Below, in pieces: positions 1 to 12,900 of a DNA stretch of 64,000 nt. How positions within the stretch are numbered: position 1 is the stretch's first letter; each line of letters begins with the position of its first letter. Below the pieces are notes generated by a model. That model saw only the letters and a program-made list of their open reading frames with translations, was not told the DNA's origin and ran no database searches. The translations under genes were made by a program, and so were the position numbers. This DNA is from Sorghum bicolor. Lineage: Eukaryota; Streptophyta; Magnoliopsida; Poales; Poaceae. The DNA is taken from contig NC_012870.2 in the NCBI RefSeq assembly GCF_000003195.3, forward strand, positions 13,384,501-13,448,500, read 5' to 3'.

Positions 1-3000
1 ACCTGAGAACCTGCATGAGAGAGTGGTTGATTCCCTGTAGCAGAAGCACCACTTGGTGGGGCCTCCCGACCATATGCAGAAATACCATAGTGCGGCTGCT
101 TTTCCATAGCGGGGGCATCAGGAGTAGGATAATAACTGTCTTGCGGCCTTGGAGGTATGAACTGTGGATTTCCTCCAAAACCAGGACCACCTGGAGGAAT
201 GTTCGGAGGAGGGCCCCAGGTTTGAGGAGGGCCCCAATGCTGGGGAGGTGGCACTGGTTGCTCCCTCGGCATACCATGCATTTTCATCTGCAGACATTAA
301 AATTTACATTGTCACACACTACATGCAAAACATCATTACTGACACAAATACAACATGCCAAAATAAACAAAAAAACTTACATGTGTTTCAAACAATGGAA
401 GAACACTGCGGTCAACAAGAAATTTTCTTAAGTGACTCGCTATTAATTCCACTGCTTTTTGGACACCAAGAGGCTCGCCTTGTATCTCCACAACTCTATC
501 ATCATTTAGTGCAACAGGAGGCACATTCTCTGAACAAAAGTATAAAACCTCGAATTAGAAGTTTGCACCCTTGGAGGATAACATACCAGTACAAATATAC
601 AAACAAATGATTAACAGTTTTGCTATATCATGCCTAGGTGAAAATTTTGCTTCCTACACCCAAATTTTATGAGCAAGAATTCCACACCCAGATTAAAGGT
701 GTTGTAAGAATAGGGTGAAATATATATATTCCCCACACCGGAATTTTTAGTTACACCAATTCTACCTAGAAATTACACCAAAATAATCATCGTAACTCTA
801 GCACAAGTTGACAGTAACTAAAATGGGATATGGAGAAGATTTTCACCCGAATTTATAGTGAAACCAATTCTGCCTAGAAATTATACCAAAATAATCAGCA
901 CAACTCTAGCACAAGTTGAGTGTCCATATGTTGACATGACATTAACTAAAATTGTGATGTGGAAGAGAAGATTTTCACCCGAATCTTAGTTTTTATTCTG
1001 TTCCATACATGCTTATTTCCTTCCATGCATGCTATTTGGGAAGAAGAAAGGGAAAGAAAAAGAAAAGCAAAAAAATCAGGTGCCAGAGAGAAGATTTTGA
1101 CCCGGGTATGGAGTAGAAAAAAAAACATGACTAAAGATAAATGCTATGATAATCAGCACAGTGAACAAAGGCAGAAGGTAAAAGTTTAATTATATTTGTG
1201 TAGTTATATTTTCTGCAATACAAATCAGTAAATCTTTTTAAAATAATTGCCTGTATGTGTAGCATTGTTCTCTAAAAACATAACCAGTAGATCAATGAAC
1301 TTTTAGGTCCTTTATAACAACACATGTCAAAGCATCACCAACAAACTCTTTTTTTTCATTGTTCTTGATTTAAAAAATAACTATAACATCATTTAGTATC
1401 CAAGTTTCATGGTAAATCAGTTAAACAGACAAGATTCCATAGTTTACATCTAAATGTCAAGCTCAGAAGAGTATTTTTTCTTTAATGCTGAGCAGGTTGG
1501 TGGTTGACATGGATCCATATAAATCAGTTAAAAAGACTAGATTCCACATTGAAGAACCAAATAAGACGCATTTATTTATGTGGATAGCAAAGGGAAGTAG
1601 TATCATAATTTCCTAATGGTCATTAACCAAGCTGCAGGTCACAACACACAGCTAAGGATGCAACTCGTGCAACATATCAAAGAGGGATAGATCCAGCATA
1701 TATAGCATAGAAGAAACATGACAAAACTTACCAACAATACGGACAACGGACTTAGAAGAATCTTGTATTGATTTAATAGTTGCTCCCTGCTTGCCAATAA
1801 GGCTGCCAGCTTGCGAAGATGGCACTAGAAGACGTGTTGGTCCTATATTACCAGCACTTCGTTGAAGCTGACCAGATTCACCATTTGAACTATCAGTTAT
1901 TCTTTTATGAACTCTAAGTAAGCCATCCACAGCTGGAGAGAGAGGTGCATCTGGTTCATCCTTTGCTGAAATCATTACCTTCAAAGGTGAAAGTGACAAA
2001 TGAATTAATAGTTAAAAGGAGCTGACAGCGCAAAACACTAGTATTGCTTAATGATTAGACCTAGATGAGCTCCAGATACTGCATGAGGTTTGATGACACT
2101 GGCATTCACAAAAATATGTGTGTCTGGAACAAGTATAATGAATGGTCAGTGCCATAAGTAAGTTTGATTAGGTCAACCTCAAAATTTCTAATTGCCAAAA
2201 CTTTCCTATTTGGGTTCCTTGTAATCAAGAGATTCTACACCCTACTAGATAAGTCAAATGATGCCTCTCTTCACAAAATAAATAAACTATGGTTTCATGA
2301 CAGTATGGTTTAATAACGACATATACATTTTCCACCTGAACCGCATAAAATAGTAATTCCAAAATATAGTCATATGAACATTCTACTTAAGCTTAACTTT
2401 ACTTTATTCATACTACAGTAGTGATTGTTGCTCAAGCACACAACAACAAATGCATCCGATCCTGAAATGCCAACACAAAGATAACTTCCAAAGTTCAGTA
2501 GACCTTTTTTTTTAACAAGTTCAGTAGAGCATTCCATCTTATGATCCTACACATTTAATCAACAGTGGTGAAGCATTCAATGACTGATCAGAAGAGTTGT
2601 TTTTCTTCTGTTATTCACTTATAGTAACCTTATTTATCAAATGAAATGTCCTTCGCCAATAGTTATTGTTTCATATGTTATTAAACGCATCAACCTTTTT
2701 TTGTTTGGAATTCACTAATGTCCAATGATGTAAATAGCATGATATTTATTTATTTATTTTCTTAAGCAAACACTTGATCTTCCAAAACAAAGAGTTATAC
2801 TTCTTCAAATGTATGTATGTATTTGTATACTTTGTGAGAAAAATTCAATACCTATGTCATCATGCGGGTGGATTTTTAAATTATGTAGTGCATGTAGTAT
2901 ATTCGTTTGCATGTAGACAACTTGGTACATTTTTTATCCTTTTACCTCTTCCCTTTAGTTATTTCCTTTAGTAAAAAAATAAAAATAAAAAAAGGTCACG

Positions 3001-4599
3001 AAATTAACAGATAGTTTATGGAACAGCTTGAAAGAGATCTTCATCTAAAAATCAAATTCAATACATATGTCATCATGCAGATGAATTTTAAAATATTCAT
3101 TTGCATGTAGACAACTTGGTACACTTTTATCGTTTTACCTCTTCCCTTTAGTTGAAAATAAAAAAAGGTAATGAAATTACCAGATAGTTAAGGAGCATCT
3201 TGAAAGAGATCTTCATCCAATAATCAAATGACCTATTCATATTTGCAGCACAGGACCACAAAACTGGACTTTCAGAACCATGTCCGATCAACCATTTTGG
3301 AAACATTGTTTGGTTTGGGGCCTTAGACTGTAGTCACAACCTGCAAACATTAATATGTGTTATATTATCAAAGCTTCCCGATTTTGGCCTTTGGTGGAAG
3401 GTCACTTTTTTAAGTCAGTTTTAGAGCTACTCTTTAGTGTGCAGAACTTCACTGTTTAACTTTAATTCTCAGTGTTGTCAGGATATTAACAATGCTTCTT
3501 AATTCTTACACTGAGTTGTGGCACATTTATTAAGTTGAAATTGTGAAGAAAGGATGATCCCAACTAGGATAGGAGCCATAAAGAAAAATTGGTATGTTCC
3601 TTACACAAAGATGTCGAGTTATTATATTATATAACTTATAACGTGCATTTGATATAAGATTCAAAACCCACACTAGCTAAGGAAAATATTACCAGTTTCA
3701 GGACCCATTGCAAACCCTCAACTAAGACAAAACAAAATGTTCCTAGATTTTAGGAAACTAAAACAAAGCTGCTTTAAGATTCAGTAACTAAAGTTCAGCT
3801 GTTGGACAAATAGTCCATCTTATCTGTTTCCCCTGATATAATGATGTTTTATGCTGAAACGAGCATATATGGAGAAATAGACCAGCTCCAGTGCTCATAT
3901 GTGGAGTGGAATGAGTAGGAGGTAGAGTATCTAGATCTACATAAGATGTTCCTAACAGACCAGCTAGTACCAAACACGCGTCATGAAATAAAACAAAGTT
4001 AACTTCATGGGTGGACCTGCACACCGAGTGGCACATATGCTAGTTTGAACCAATGAGACTACTAACTTCCCAAATACAAATTCCATAAAGGCACTTACTG
4101 CTCTTTCTGGCACACCAGGCGGGCCATCAAGTATTTTGATGCGCGCTTTAGTCTCCTCGCACATCTTCTTGATAAACTCCCCTTTGCGACCAATGATAGC
4201 TCCGACCTTCTGAGCTGGAACCAGTATACGGAAAACACTCTCTCCTGGCCATCCAGGCCATTTGTCATCGTCAACATTGTTGACCTGCGAGTTGTCCTTT
4301 TGTGCCATGTCCGGGTCTCCACTGAATGCATTCTCCAGCTCTTCCTGGTAAGAATTTGTTGGGTCCTCATTGTACTGATTCCCGGTTTCCTCGTTGTACA
4401 CGTTTGCTTGCTCTTCATTATACGGATTCGCAGACCCTTCATCATATTGGGCACCAGGTTGCTCATTGTACTGGTCACCTAGCTCTTCACTGTACTGCTT
4501 CGCAACATCATCATACGGGTTTGGCTGCTCTCCGTCATAAGGAACTTGGGCCAATCCACCTTTGTCATGCCCCACAAAGTTTTCCACCTGTTCGTCCAT
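1..4599 (-). CDS. KH-domain RNA-binding protein, FLK/PEPPER type (partial, 3' end beyond left edge)
   Basis: Four coding exons read on the minus strand: 4099-4599 (start ATG 4597-4599), 1732-1978, 381-529 and 1-287, all with GT/AG borders and phases that close. The protein starts MDEQVENF. An acidic Tyr-rich array of octapeptides occupies residues ~21-92, followed by KH1 (GxxG loop IIGRKG at ~135-140) and KH2 (LIGKQG at ~227-232). Then comes the family signature [11 protein letters not shown] and a Pro/Gly-rich linker containing DSYYP, MEKQPH and GISAYGRE. Arabidopsis FLK and PEPPER share this linker and have a third KH domain, which here would lie left of base 1. Members bind RNA in the nucleus and influence flowering-time or floral transcripts; that role is inferred from family. 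Introns are long (2.1 and 1.2 kb). I cannot separate the FLK from the PEPPER branch without the missing C terminus. Confidence 0.9.
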
Positions 4600-5270
4600 A
4601 AGTTCTAGCCACAGACATGAAAAATTTGTTAGAAGTCACAAGTCACCTAAGCAGGTATGGGTTTCCAACAGCTGCACACATAGAAAACAGCATACAGACC
4701 TTTTTCCCTCTGAACAGCACGTATCTATTAATCTATAAGAGGCTGCATATCCAATCGAGTTCATCTCTTCACTCAGACAACTTCACCGGCACCGTTTTTC
4801 TAAGATTAAGCAAGAATAAACTCCAGAATCTGCACCGACTAGGGATGCATATACAACCACTGAACTCCACAAATATCTAGGTGCGCACCCCCAAAAAGCC
4901 GAAATCAAGTCAGAGCGACCAATCATATATCGTCGCGCTTCAAACCCTAAACCTGAAGGAGAGAGGACACGCCGTCGCAGCAAAACTGGATGACTGATCT
5001 CTTAGCTAAAATCCCACCCGTGCGTCCCCCCCCCCCCCCCCCCCCCCCCCCGCCCCAAAATCATGAGACCCGGCGCTCGGGATTCTCTTAATCGGCGCAA
5101 GAGCACGGGACCCCAGATCAAAAGGGGAGTAAATGAAAGGAGAGTGTGGTACCTGAGTCCTGAGGAGAAGGTGGAGGGAGGGGAGGGGAGGGCACGACGC
5201 CGGCGAGGAACTGCCGCCGGAAGGAAGGAAGGGCTGGGGATCTAGGCCTGCATGGCTGATTCGTGTGCGG
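4600..5270 (-). promoter_or_regulatory. 5' leader and leader intron of the KH-protein gene
   Basis: Reading minus, a GC-rich stretch at about 5155-5270 ends in ...GACTCAG followed by GTACC (donor at about 5154). A TAG acceptor lies near 4608, just upstream of the ATG, so a 5'-UTR intron of roughly 550 bp is likely. The intron contains an uninterrupted C homopolymer on the plus strand near 5028-5050. The extent of the leader and the transcription start are guesses. Confidence 0.5.
5028..5056. repeat. poly-C homopolymer tract
   Basis: About two dozen consecutive C on the plus strand, then one G and four more C. It lies in the leader intron of the KH gene. Length is likely to vary between individuals and to be error-prone in sequencing. 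Confidence 0.9.
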
Positions 5271-5357
5271 AGTGGAGCGCTCGTGGAGACCGGAGTCAGA
5301 GAGGTGGATAGGTGTCACCCTTGCCACGAAATACCGAGAACTAAACCGAATCAAAAA

Positions 5358-5606
5358 TGGCAACGAATCTAATGCAAACTCATCTCCCGTGTAAACTGTG
5401 CAAACTCTATTCTGGACCGCAGGATGTTGATCCAAGGGGGCGCATGAGAGAGGTGGAAGGAGGGATTTGTAAAAGTGTGATTAAGAGTGGGCGGTTAAGT
5501 GCAAAATTACCCAATCTCTCCGCACCCCTTGGATCAACATCCTGTGATCCAGATTAGAGTTTGCACAGTTTGCACGGAAGATGAGTTTGCACTAGATCCG
5601 TTGCCA
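5358..5606. mobile_element. Foldback MITE with ~85-bp terminal inverted repeats
   Basis: The left arm (5358 to ~5442) and right arm (~5521-5606) are inverted copies of each other over about 85 bp with only a few mismatches; both end in TGGCAAC / GTTGCCA. The element is flanked by a perfect 7-bp direct repeat TCAAAAA (5351-5357 and 5607-5613). The unpaired centre is only about 80 bp and has no coding capacity. The long arms and 7+ bp duplication suggest a hAT- or Mutator-derived MITE rather than Tourist or Stowaway. It lies upstream of the KH gene. Confidence 0.85.
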
Positions 5607-5613
5607 TCAAAAA

Positions 5614-6060
5614 TACCTAGAGTATAGAAACCGTAGTACCTTGCTCGGTTTTTATTTTTCAAGAACCAATACTATACCTTAGAGAACCAAATTTATCAAA
5701 ATGTGATAAATTTGAGTCTAGTTATATTATTAATAACACTATTTTAGTTTATTATATTTTGTATATATGGTACTCTACTCATATAATTTTGTGGACTTGT
5801 ATATATATATATATGTATTTGACACTATTATTCTCTATGAAATCATTTTCAAATTATGTTACAATTAGCTTTTGATCATGCCATTACATATCCATGGGAT
5901 CAGTTTGGTATTTTTCGGTAAATATCAAAACTGAACCGAAAGTATCGAAACCGAATTTTCTCGGTACCAATTTTGAAAGAAATCGATCGGTACCTATTTT
6001 TCAAGGAACCGAATTTTCATGAGAACCGAAGTACCGAATGCCCAGAGTGAAATAGGTGGA
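5614..6060. repeat. AT-rich segment with repeated CGGTACC / ACCGAA motifs
   Basis: Short words such as CGGTACC, AACCGAA and TCGGTTTT recur in both orientations from about 5323 (left of the MITE) to 6045. This looks like a decayed inverted-repeat DNA transposon into which the 5358-5606 element inserted. No ORF of note. Confidence 0.4.
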
Positions 6061-8640
6061 CTGCACTATATAAACAATACTTAGCCAGCGTCCAACCGAA
6101 ACCCTCGAACGCACAGACCCACCACGCTATTCTACGCTACATAGCCAGTGTGCACAGGATGCTAGGCCAGTGTCCAACGCCTCTACAACCAGCGTCTGGT
6201 GAGTGTCTCTCAATACTCTCGTAATTTTTCCGAAACTTTCCCTTCGGTGCAATAGAAAATATACATTTATTTTCACAAAAACACTGAATCCTGCCTCGCA
6301 AGCTCGACTGGAGGGAGAGAGGATCTCAAAACCCCTCTCTACCTCTCAAACTCCACGTTCCTTTGCAAATGTGCTAACACTACCAAATGTACAGCACACC
6401 ACCATGTGTCCGTGTGTCAGTTTTTCACAAACATTTTGCCAAATGAGTTATCCTTTCAAACTTGCCACACCACTGGATCCTAACATGTATGCAAAGTTAA
6501 ATCACTCAAGTAGCACTAGATGATCGATATCCAAACAAGTTTGCTCCTCCTGATAGTATGATCATCTATCATAAATCCGGTCATCAACTTCTCTACACGC
6601 CTATGACCGGTGAAATAAGAATATCCTAGGTTATACCTTTGCCTTATGCATTCCATTTCATCTCCTCCAATGTTGATGAAACACATGTACCAACCAAACA
6701 CCAAATGATATGATCCACTTCATATCATCATGTGACCGTATTGGTTCATCAATCTTGCAACCTGTCCATCGAGCCAAGCCTCATCTTGATCTTCTCTACC
6801 TTAGTCACATGACTCGATATCATGTCTTATTTGCAATAAACTCCTCTATCATCACATATTCATCTGTAGACTAATATCGTGTGTATCTCATATAAGCACT
6901 ATTAATCTATCTAAGTTGTTATTCAATTACCAAAGCTAAACAAGACCTTTTAACTATTACTACCTGAGATCATATATTGAATAAAAATGGGAAACCATAA
7001 CTCGTGGCAGAACTTTCCAATCTGCTCCTTCTTGTTTTTCCTTGTGCACCTCAACCGACAATAACTTATATATGATTAAAAGGATATTAAATTGCAAGAC
7101 CATATGTAAATTTGGACCTTCGTTTTGGCACTCGAGAAATATTTGAGACCCCAAATATTTAAACTTCGGATTTTGTATCCCGATCTACCGAATTATTTTA
7201 ACTAAAAGCGACAAAACTGTTGTCAAAACCACTTCAACTCAGGATGGTTTATTAGTTTTCAAAAATGAGGAGAAAAATTTGACAACGACGATTATTCTTG
7301 GAGGTAAAATCATTTTTTAATACTAACTAATAAATAACAATTTATATGAGTCCGAGTTGAATGATGAGCGAATACAAATATTTTCACGAGGAGGAGGAGG
7401 AGAAGAAGAAGCCGCATGTTGTGGGCCAACCCCAGCCCCAACCCCCCAACCCATATTTGGATGTGATGCTTCCCACCGGGCCGATCCATTCTCAACAAGG
7501 TCCGGTACATGATGATTGATGAAGCACTTGCAACACATATCTGTTGGGCCCAAACACGAAAGCCGTACCCGGCCGTATGTTAGCACACGTACGGAACGTT
7601 GTGTTGTGTTTAAAGCTGGCCTTCTTTGGGTTGAACACTCATCAACGTGTCTACTCCAGAGAGAAGTGAGGCTCGGCCAGTCTCGCTGTGACGACCACCG
7701 CTGTCCGCCGGGGGCGCTGCCGTGTAAAAACTCCGGCCGCGCTCCTGATCATCATCACTGGAACGGTGCCGGATTCCGCCCAACCCACCACCAGCGTAGT
7801 ACATTGCCGGAGAAGAAGCACAGAACCGATCATCATCAACAATGACGGCGGTGGTGCGACCACGGCCGAGCAGCAGCAGCAGCAGAGTACGGCGGCGTTC
7901 CATGGATGGATCGGGATGGATTTGGCGGAACGCACAGGAAAAGAGTGGAGTAGGTACCACTACCACTACTAATACTAGTATTAGAGTGTCGTGGGCCGGG
8001 AGATTCCTACCTAACCAAGCCGTCCGCATGTGGGCTGTGGGCTGTGAATGCAGATGCAGTGAGTACTGACCTGAACCACCCATTACCACCACCAACTTCG
8101 CACTCGCCTGGGCGGGGACCTCCCGGAAGCGCAGCGTTGCAAAAGCAAAATGTTGTGGGGCTCCCACCTAGGGTTCAAATTCTGGGTGCAGCACTTTATT
8201 CTGAATTTATTCCAGAATTTTTCAACGCTATGCATGGCGACGTGCCCGTCGATAGCGAGGCGCCTGTGGTGACTTCATGAACTTCAAGATTTGCCGGCTC
8301 AGTCTTTCGAAGGTGCTCATAGAGGTAGGGTTTGCGTACTGTGTTCATATGGGTGAGTGTGCGTGCGTGTTCAGTGTCTGCGTTGTACTGTGTAATCTTA
8401 AAAAAAAGGGCCTGGTGTCTTATCAAATATTTATAAACACTAGTATATTAAATATAGACAAAAAAATTAATTAATTATGACTATTTTACGAGACGAATTT
8501 TTATGATTCAACAATGTGATGCTACAATAAATATGTGTTAATGACAGATAATTAGATTTAATAATTTCGTCTCGTGAAGTACTTATGGCTTATGTAATTT
8601 ATTTTATTATTATTATCCGAACACTCTCATGTGATACCTC
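6061..8640. other. Intergenic region, no recognisable gene
   Basis: The 6.1-7.3 kb part is ordinary AT-rich sequence that may be decayed retroelement. The 7.6-8.16 kb part is GC-richer with CAG/TCC triplet runs, which leave overlapping spurious frames open on both strands (the longest about 185 codons on the minus strand). None shows a domain, consistent codon usage or a plausible splice structure. From 8430 to 8640 there is a remnant related to the Tourist-like copies further right. Confidence 0.5.
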
Positions 8641-8840
8641 GATGTGGCTGATGTAACACCCCCAAAACTTTACACCCTTGATTTAAACAAGACCATACAA
8701 AATCTCAATATTTGAATCTCATAGACATCTAATGTTTATTTGCATCCCTTCAATTTTTGCTAGTTTTTAACAACCTGCTGGCTTTTTAGAACTAATCATG
8801 TATCATGAATATTAGTAGCTTTTTATATAAGTTCAGTCAA

Positions 8841-9065
8841 GGCCTCGTTTAGATTTAAAAAGTTTTTAAATTTTGACACTGTAGCATTTTCGTTTTTATT
8901 TGACAAATATTGTCCAATCATGGAGTAACTAGACTTAAAAGATTCATCTCGCGATTTACAGGCAAACTGTGCAATTAGTTTTTGTTCCATGCATGTGCCG
9001 CAAGATTCGATTTGGCGAGTAATCTTGAAATTTTTTTTGGTTTTTGTGGTTAACTAAACAAGGCC
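8841..9065 (+). mobile_element. Tourist-like MITE, copy A
   Basis: Begins GGCCTCGTTTAG and ends CTAAACAAGGCC, flanked by CAA direct repeats (8838-8840, 9066-9068). The interior is the family common in this window, with GACAAATATTGTCCAATCATGG, AAAAGATTCATCTCGCGATTT and CATGCATGTGCCGCAAGATTCG segments. The 3-bp duplication fits a PIF/Harbinger-mobilised Tourist-like element. Confidence 0.8.
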
Positions 9066-9386
9066 CAAGTTCAAATGACTTGACTTCTCGAAAAATAAGA
9101 AGTATATTCTTTTGTGGATGGTGGGAATATATTTGAACTGCACCGATTATACCACTTCCTTAACATATACATTCGGTCTACACCAATTGAATTGAAATGA
9201 GAAAAAAAAAGGGCACAATATTGTCTCTCCTGTCAAGTGTACATGTGTACGCGCCCACCTAAACCTGGCTTAATTAGCAGCATTTGTAGTTGTAGCTGGT
9301 GCCTCTATTTTACCCGTATTTTCTCTCAGTCATCAATATTTTTTTCTCACAATAAATTAGCAAATAGTGCTTTCAACTATGACTTA

Positions 9387-9629
9387 TGCCTTATTTAGTT
9401 CAACCTAAAAATCAAAAACTTTTTAAGATTCGCTGTCACATCGAATCTTGCGGTACATGCATGGAACATTAAATATAGATGAAAATAAAAAATAATTACA
9501 CAGTTTGTCTGTAAATTGCTAGATGAATCTTTTAAGCCTAGTTACTCCATGATTAGACAATATTTATCAAATAAAAACAAAAGTGCTACAGTGTCGTTTT
9601 TCCCATTTTTTTTAGAACTAAACAAGGCC
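9387..9629 (-). mobile_element. Tourist-like MITE, copy B
   Basis: Same family as copy A in the opposite orientation, between perfect TTA target duplications (9384-9386 and 9630-9632). Right end AACTAAACAAGGCC. It lies about 300 bp upstream of the MATE start codon, so it forms part of that gene's proximal promoter. Confidence 0.85.
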
Positions 9630-9672
9630 TTACAGACTCTTTACACACACTTTGTAGTACTCAGCCAGCAGA

Positions 9673-9692
9673 AGAGAGAGAGAGAGAGAGAG
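9673..9692. repeat. (GA)n microsatellite in the MATE promoter/leader
   Basis: About ten GA dinucleotides, roughly 260 bp upstream of the MATE ATG. GA/CT runs are frequent near plant transcription starts. A TATA-like CCTATATCCTGTATATA follows near 9844-9860. Confidence 0.7.
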
Positions 9693-9948
9693 ACTATAAC
9701 CACCCAGCCCAACCTAAGTAGCCGCTGGTACAGCTGAGAGCTCCAGCTAACAACTTGTGTGTCTGCTGGCTTGGCTGCTTCCAGTGCGTCCTAGCTAGCT
9801 CCTCCATTGCTTCCAATTCCATTGCATGCGTCCTCTCCCTGCCCCTATATCCTGTATATACAAGAGAGATAGTTGTCTTTAGGTATACAGATGCAGGTGA
9901 TCGATCATCGATCGATCCATAGCTAGCGAGCGAGCTATAGCTACCTCC

Positions 9949-12900
9949 ATGTCGTCGTCGTCCATGGCCATGGGCAAGGGGAAGGCGGCGGTGAGCAAGA
10001 GCTTGCAGGAGTCGAAGCTGCTGTGGCACATCGCCTTCCCGGCCATCCTCACCGCCGTCTTCCAGTTCTCCATCGGCTTCGTCACCGTCGCCTTCGTGGG
10101 CCACATCGGCTCCGTCGAGCTCGCCGCCGTCACCGTCGTCGAGAACGTCATCGAAGGTTTCGCCTACGGAGTCCTGGTACGCACCCATGCATCCATCATG
10201 CAACTCTCCCAATGTCGCCCCCTCTCCATCGGTTTTAATTTGTTTCATTTTCATTAGAAAATTAATTAAACACAAAGATCGTCGACTTTGGTCGGATTAA
10301 AACAAGGACCTGTTCGTTCAAAAAAAAAAGGATAGTTAATAAATAAATAAATCTAGAAGATCGATCGGATGTTGCTTAAAATCGATCGATGAAGAATGGT
10401 GTGGGTGGTTTGCACGTCCCCGTCGTCGCTAATAGCTATCCTAAGGATGGGGGTGGGGGTGGTGCTCTAAATAGATACCATAGTTCTTTTCTAATTTAAT
10501 TTAATAAATTAAATAAAAAATAAGAGAATAAATAATTGTCTATTTAGTGAAGAACCGCGATCCCTTTTTAGCACCATCCCCATCCTGGCTTCTTCTCACG
10601 CATATATACATAAAGTAATTTGTTCCTTCCCATGGTGGGTTAGACGACGATGAGAGAGCGATCTAGGCCAGGACAGGAGCGAGGATGAGTTAGGCTTTGT
10701 TCGTTTGGCCTGGATTGAGACTGGAAACTATTCCAGCTAATCAATGTTAATACGAATAAGCCTTCAGTTGGAATAGTTCAGGGACAACCGTTCCGGAGTA
10801 AACGAACGGGCCCTTAATTAGCCGGGGCAACGAACATTTGCATATGCGTAGGTCAAGGAAATACTTAGGCCCTGTTTAGATTGGAGATGAAAATTTTTTT
10901 GAGTGTCACATCGAATGTGTCGGAAGGATGTCGGGAGGAGTTTTTAGAAACTAATAAAAAACAAATTACATAGCTTGTCAGGAAACTACAAGATAAATCT
11001 ATTAAGCATAATTAATCTGTCATTAGCATATGTGGGTTACTGTAGCACTTAAGGCTAATCATGAAGTAACTAGGCTTAAAAGATTCGTCTCGCGATTTTT
11101 AACCAAACTGTGTAATTAGTTTATTTTTTTATGTACATTTAATGTTTCATGCATGTGTCTAAAGATTCGATGGATGGATGAAAAAAATTTGGGTGGGAAA
11201 CTAAACAGGGCCTTAATAGTAGTTACTACTCCGTATTTCAAAGAAGTCATTTATAGTATTACTCTACTAAAAAATCAGATAGCTAACTTCTAGTTCTTTA
11301 ATTATGAACGTATACTGTCACGAACATTCTTGTGCTCGATCGAAAGTTTGTTATTATATATATGCGTTAATCATTTTTTTTACGAGATGTGTTAATCAAA
11401 TTATTTAGTTGGTGCTTATAGTATGCTTTAGTTTTCACGAACCTACATGCCACTTCAATTTTTCCGTGCACGCGTGTATGGATCCGACACACTTTGAAGT
11501 GAAATGGGTTAGCTAGCTAGCACACGGGTCCGATCCATGCATGCATCTATTAGCTTCTTCGATGGATTAGATAGCTAAGTACATGCCAAGTGTATAGCCA
11601 TTAAGGCATTGATTGAGCCACACACTGATGGTGTTGGTGAACTTAATCTTCTCCTCTCATTTTGTTTTGGTCAAAAAGACATGTCGATTCTTAATTAGGA
11701 CGAACTAATTAATATAAATAATGAAATTAAACTAAGTGTTCGGTATAACTGCTAGCTAGAGGGATCACATTATTCTCAGAATAAAGCTATAATAATGAGA
11801 AATCCATATATAGCATACATGAACAGCTATCTAGCTAGCTACTTATATATACGTGGTGACGTGCTGTTGTGAGTCTGTGACATGATGCATATACATGTGT
11901 GTGGCAGAGATGCATGGAACGCCAAGTAGTAAAAACGTAGCCACTAGCGAGGACCGGAACAACTTATTGGCACGTAATTAATAAGGTGATGGCAGACATA
12001 TATATATTGCACCACATGTGACATGTGTTACTAGCTAGTAAAAGCAAGCCATGCAACAAAGGCCAAGCTGAAAAAGGAAGCAACATGCATGATGAGATGA
12101 CTGCGTTGCGTTCCGGCCAAATTTTTTGTACTAGTTGTCTCCACGCTTTCTAGAAGTTGGTACGACTAAACAGCAAGCGGTACACTTGTCTCCCTTCAAA
12201 CTTACTCTTTCCATCAAAAAAAAAGTATCATTCTTATTTTTCGCTAAGTCAAACGATAAACTTATATGAAAAGTAATAATACTTATATGATATAAAAATA
12301 AGTATTGTTAAAGTCGTTATGAAATAAATTTCCGTTGTAAACCTCGTTAGAGACATTACGTTCTTTTTGTACAGTACATAGTAGTACTATCCTAGCATTA
12401 GTTAGTACTTCCTCTGTCCTAAAAATACTGTCGTTTAAGAACTGGTCACCGATACCAAGGCCAAGGAGAAAAGACCCTGCTGCCCCTATTGTAACTCTTC
12501 GGTTCCCGTGCTCTCTTGCTCCTCCCCTCGAAATCCAAATCAACTCCAGCCGAGCGACTAAGCTTCCTTGCCGGCACAAGCCACACACTAAGGTCGTCCG
12601 GTGAGCAAGCCTCCTCGCCGGCGCAGGCCACGCCCAGCCGAGCTTGTGTCCTCCACGCCGCGTGGGCCACTGCACGTCGCCCTCGTGTGCCTCCTCTCTG
12701 CTACACAGGTTTGGGGATGGACAAGGATGGTTGTCGGTGGAGGAGAAGAAGACGAATGATGCCAGATCTCGATGGAGAAGAGGATATGGACGCCGGTTGC
12801 AATTCGCTCTGCCATGGGCCAGCAGATCTGCCTCTGCCTTGGCTGCTCCGCTTCTGCGCCAGCCGTGTGCTCTGCCTCGACACTAGGCCAATCTGTCTTC

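Noticed and set aside
5028..5056. Poly-C, poly-G and other homopolymer tracts as functional elements
   Set aside because: Reported as repeats only; homopolymers are common in grass introns and may be partly sequencing artefacts.
7610..8167. 185-codon minus-strand open frame (and overlapping plus frames)
   Set aside because: GC-rich triplet-repeat composition keeps several frames open at once. No domain, no splice context, and the amino-acid composition is that of low-complexity translation.
8166..8190. GGTTCAAATTC, resembling a tRNA T-loop/B box
   Set aside because: No acceptor stem, D-arm or anticodon arm could be formed around it.
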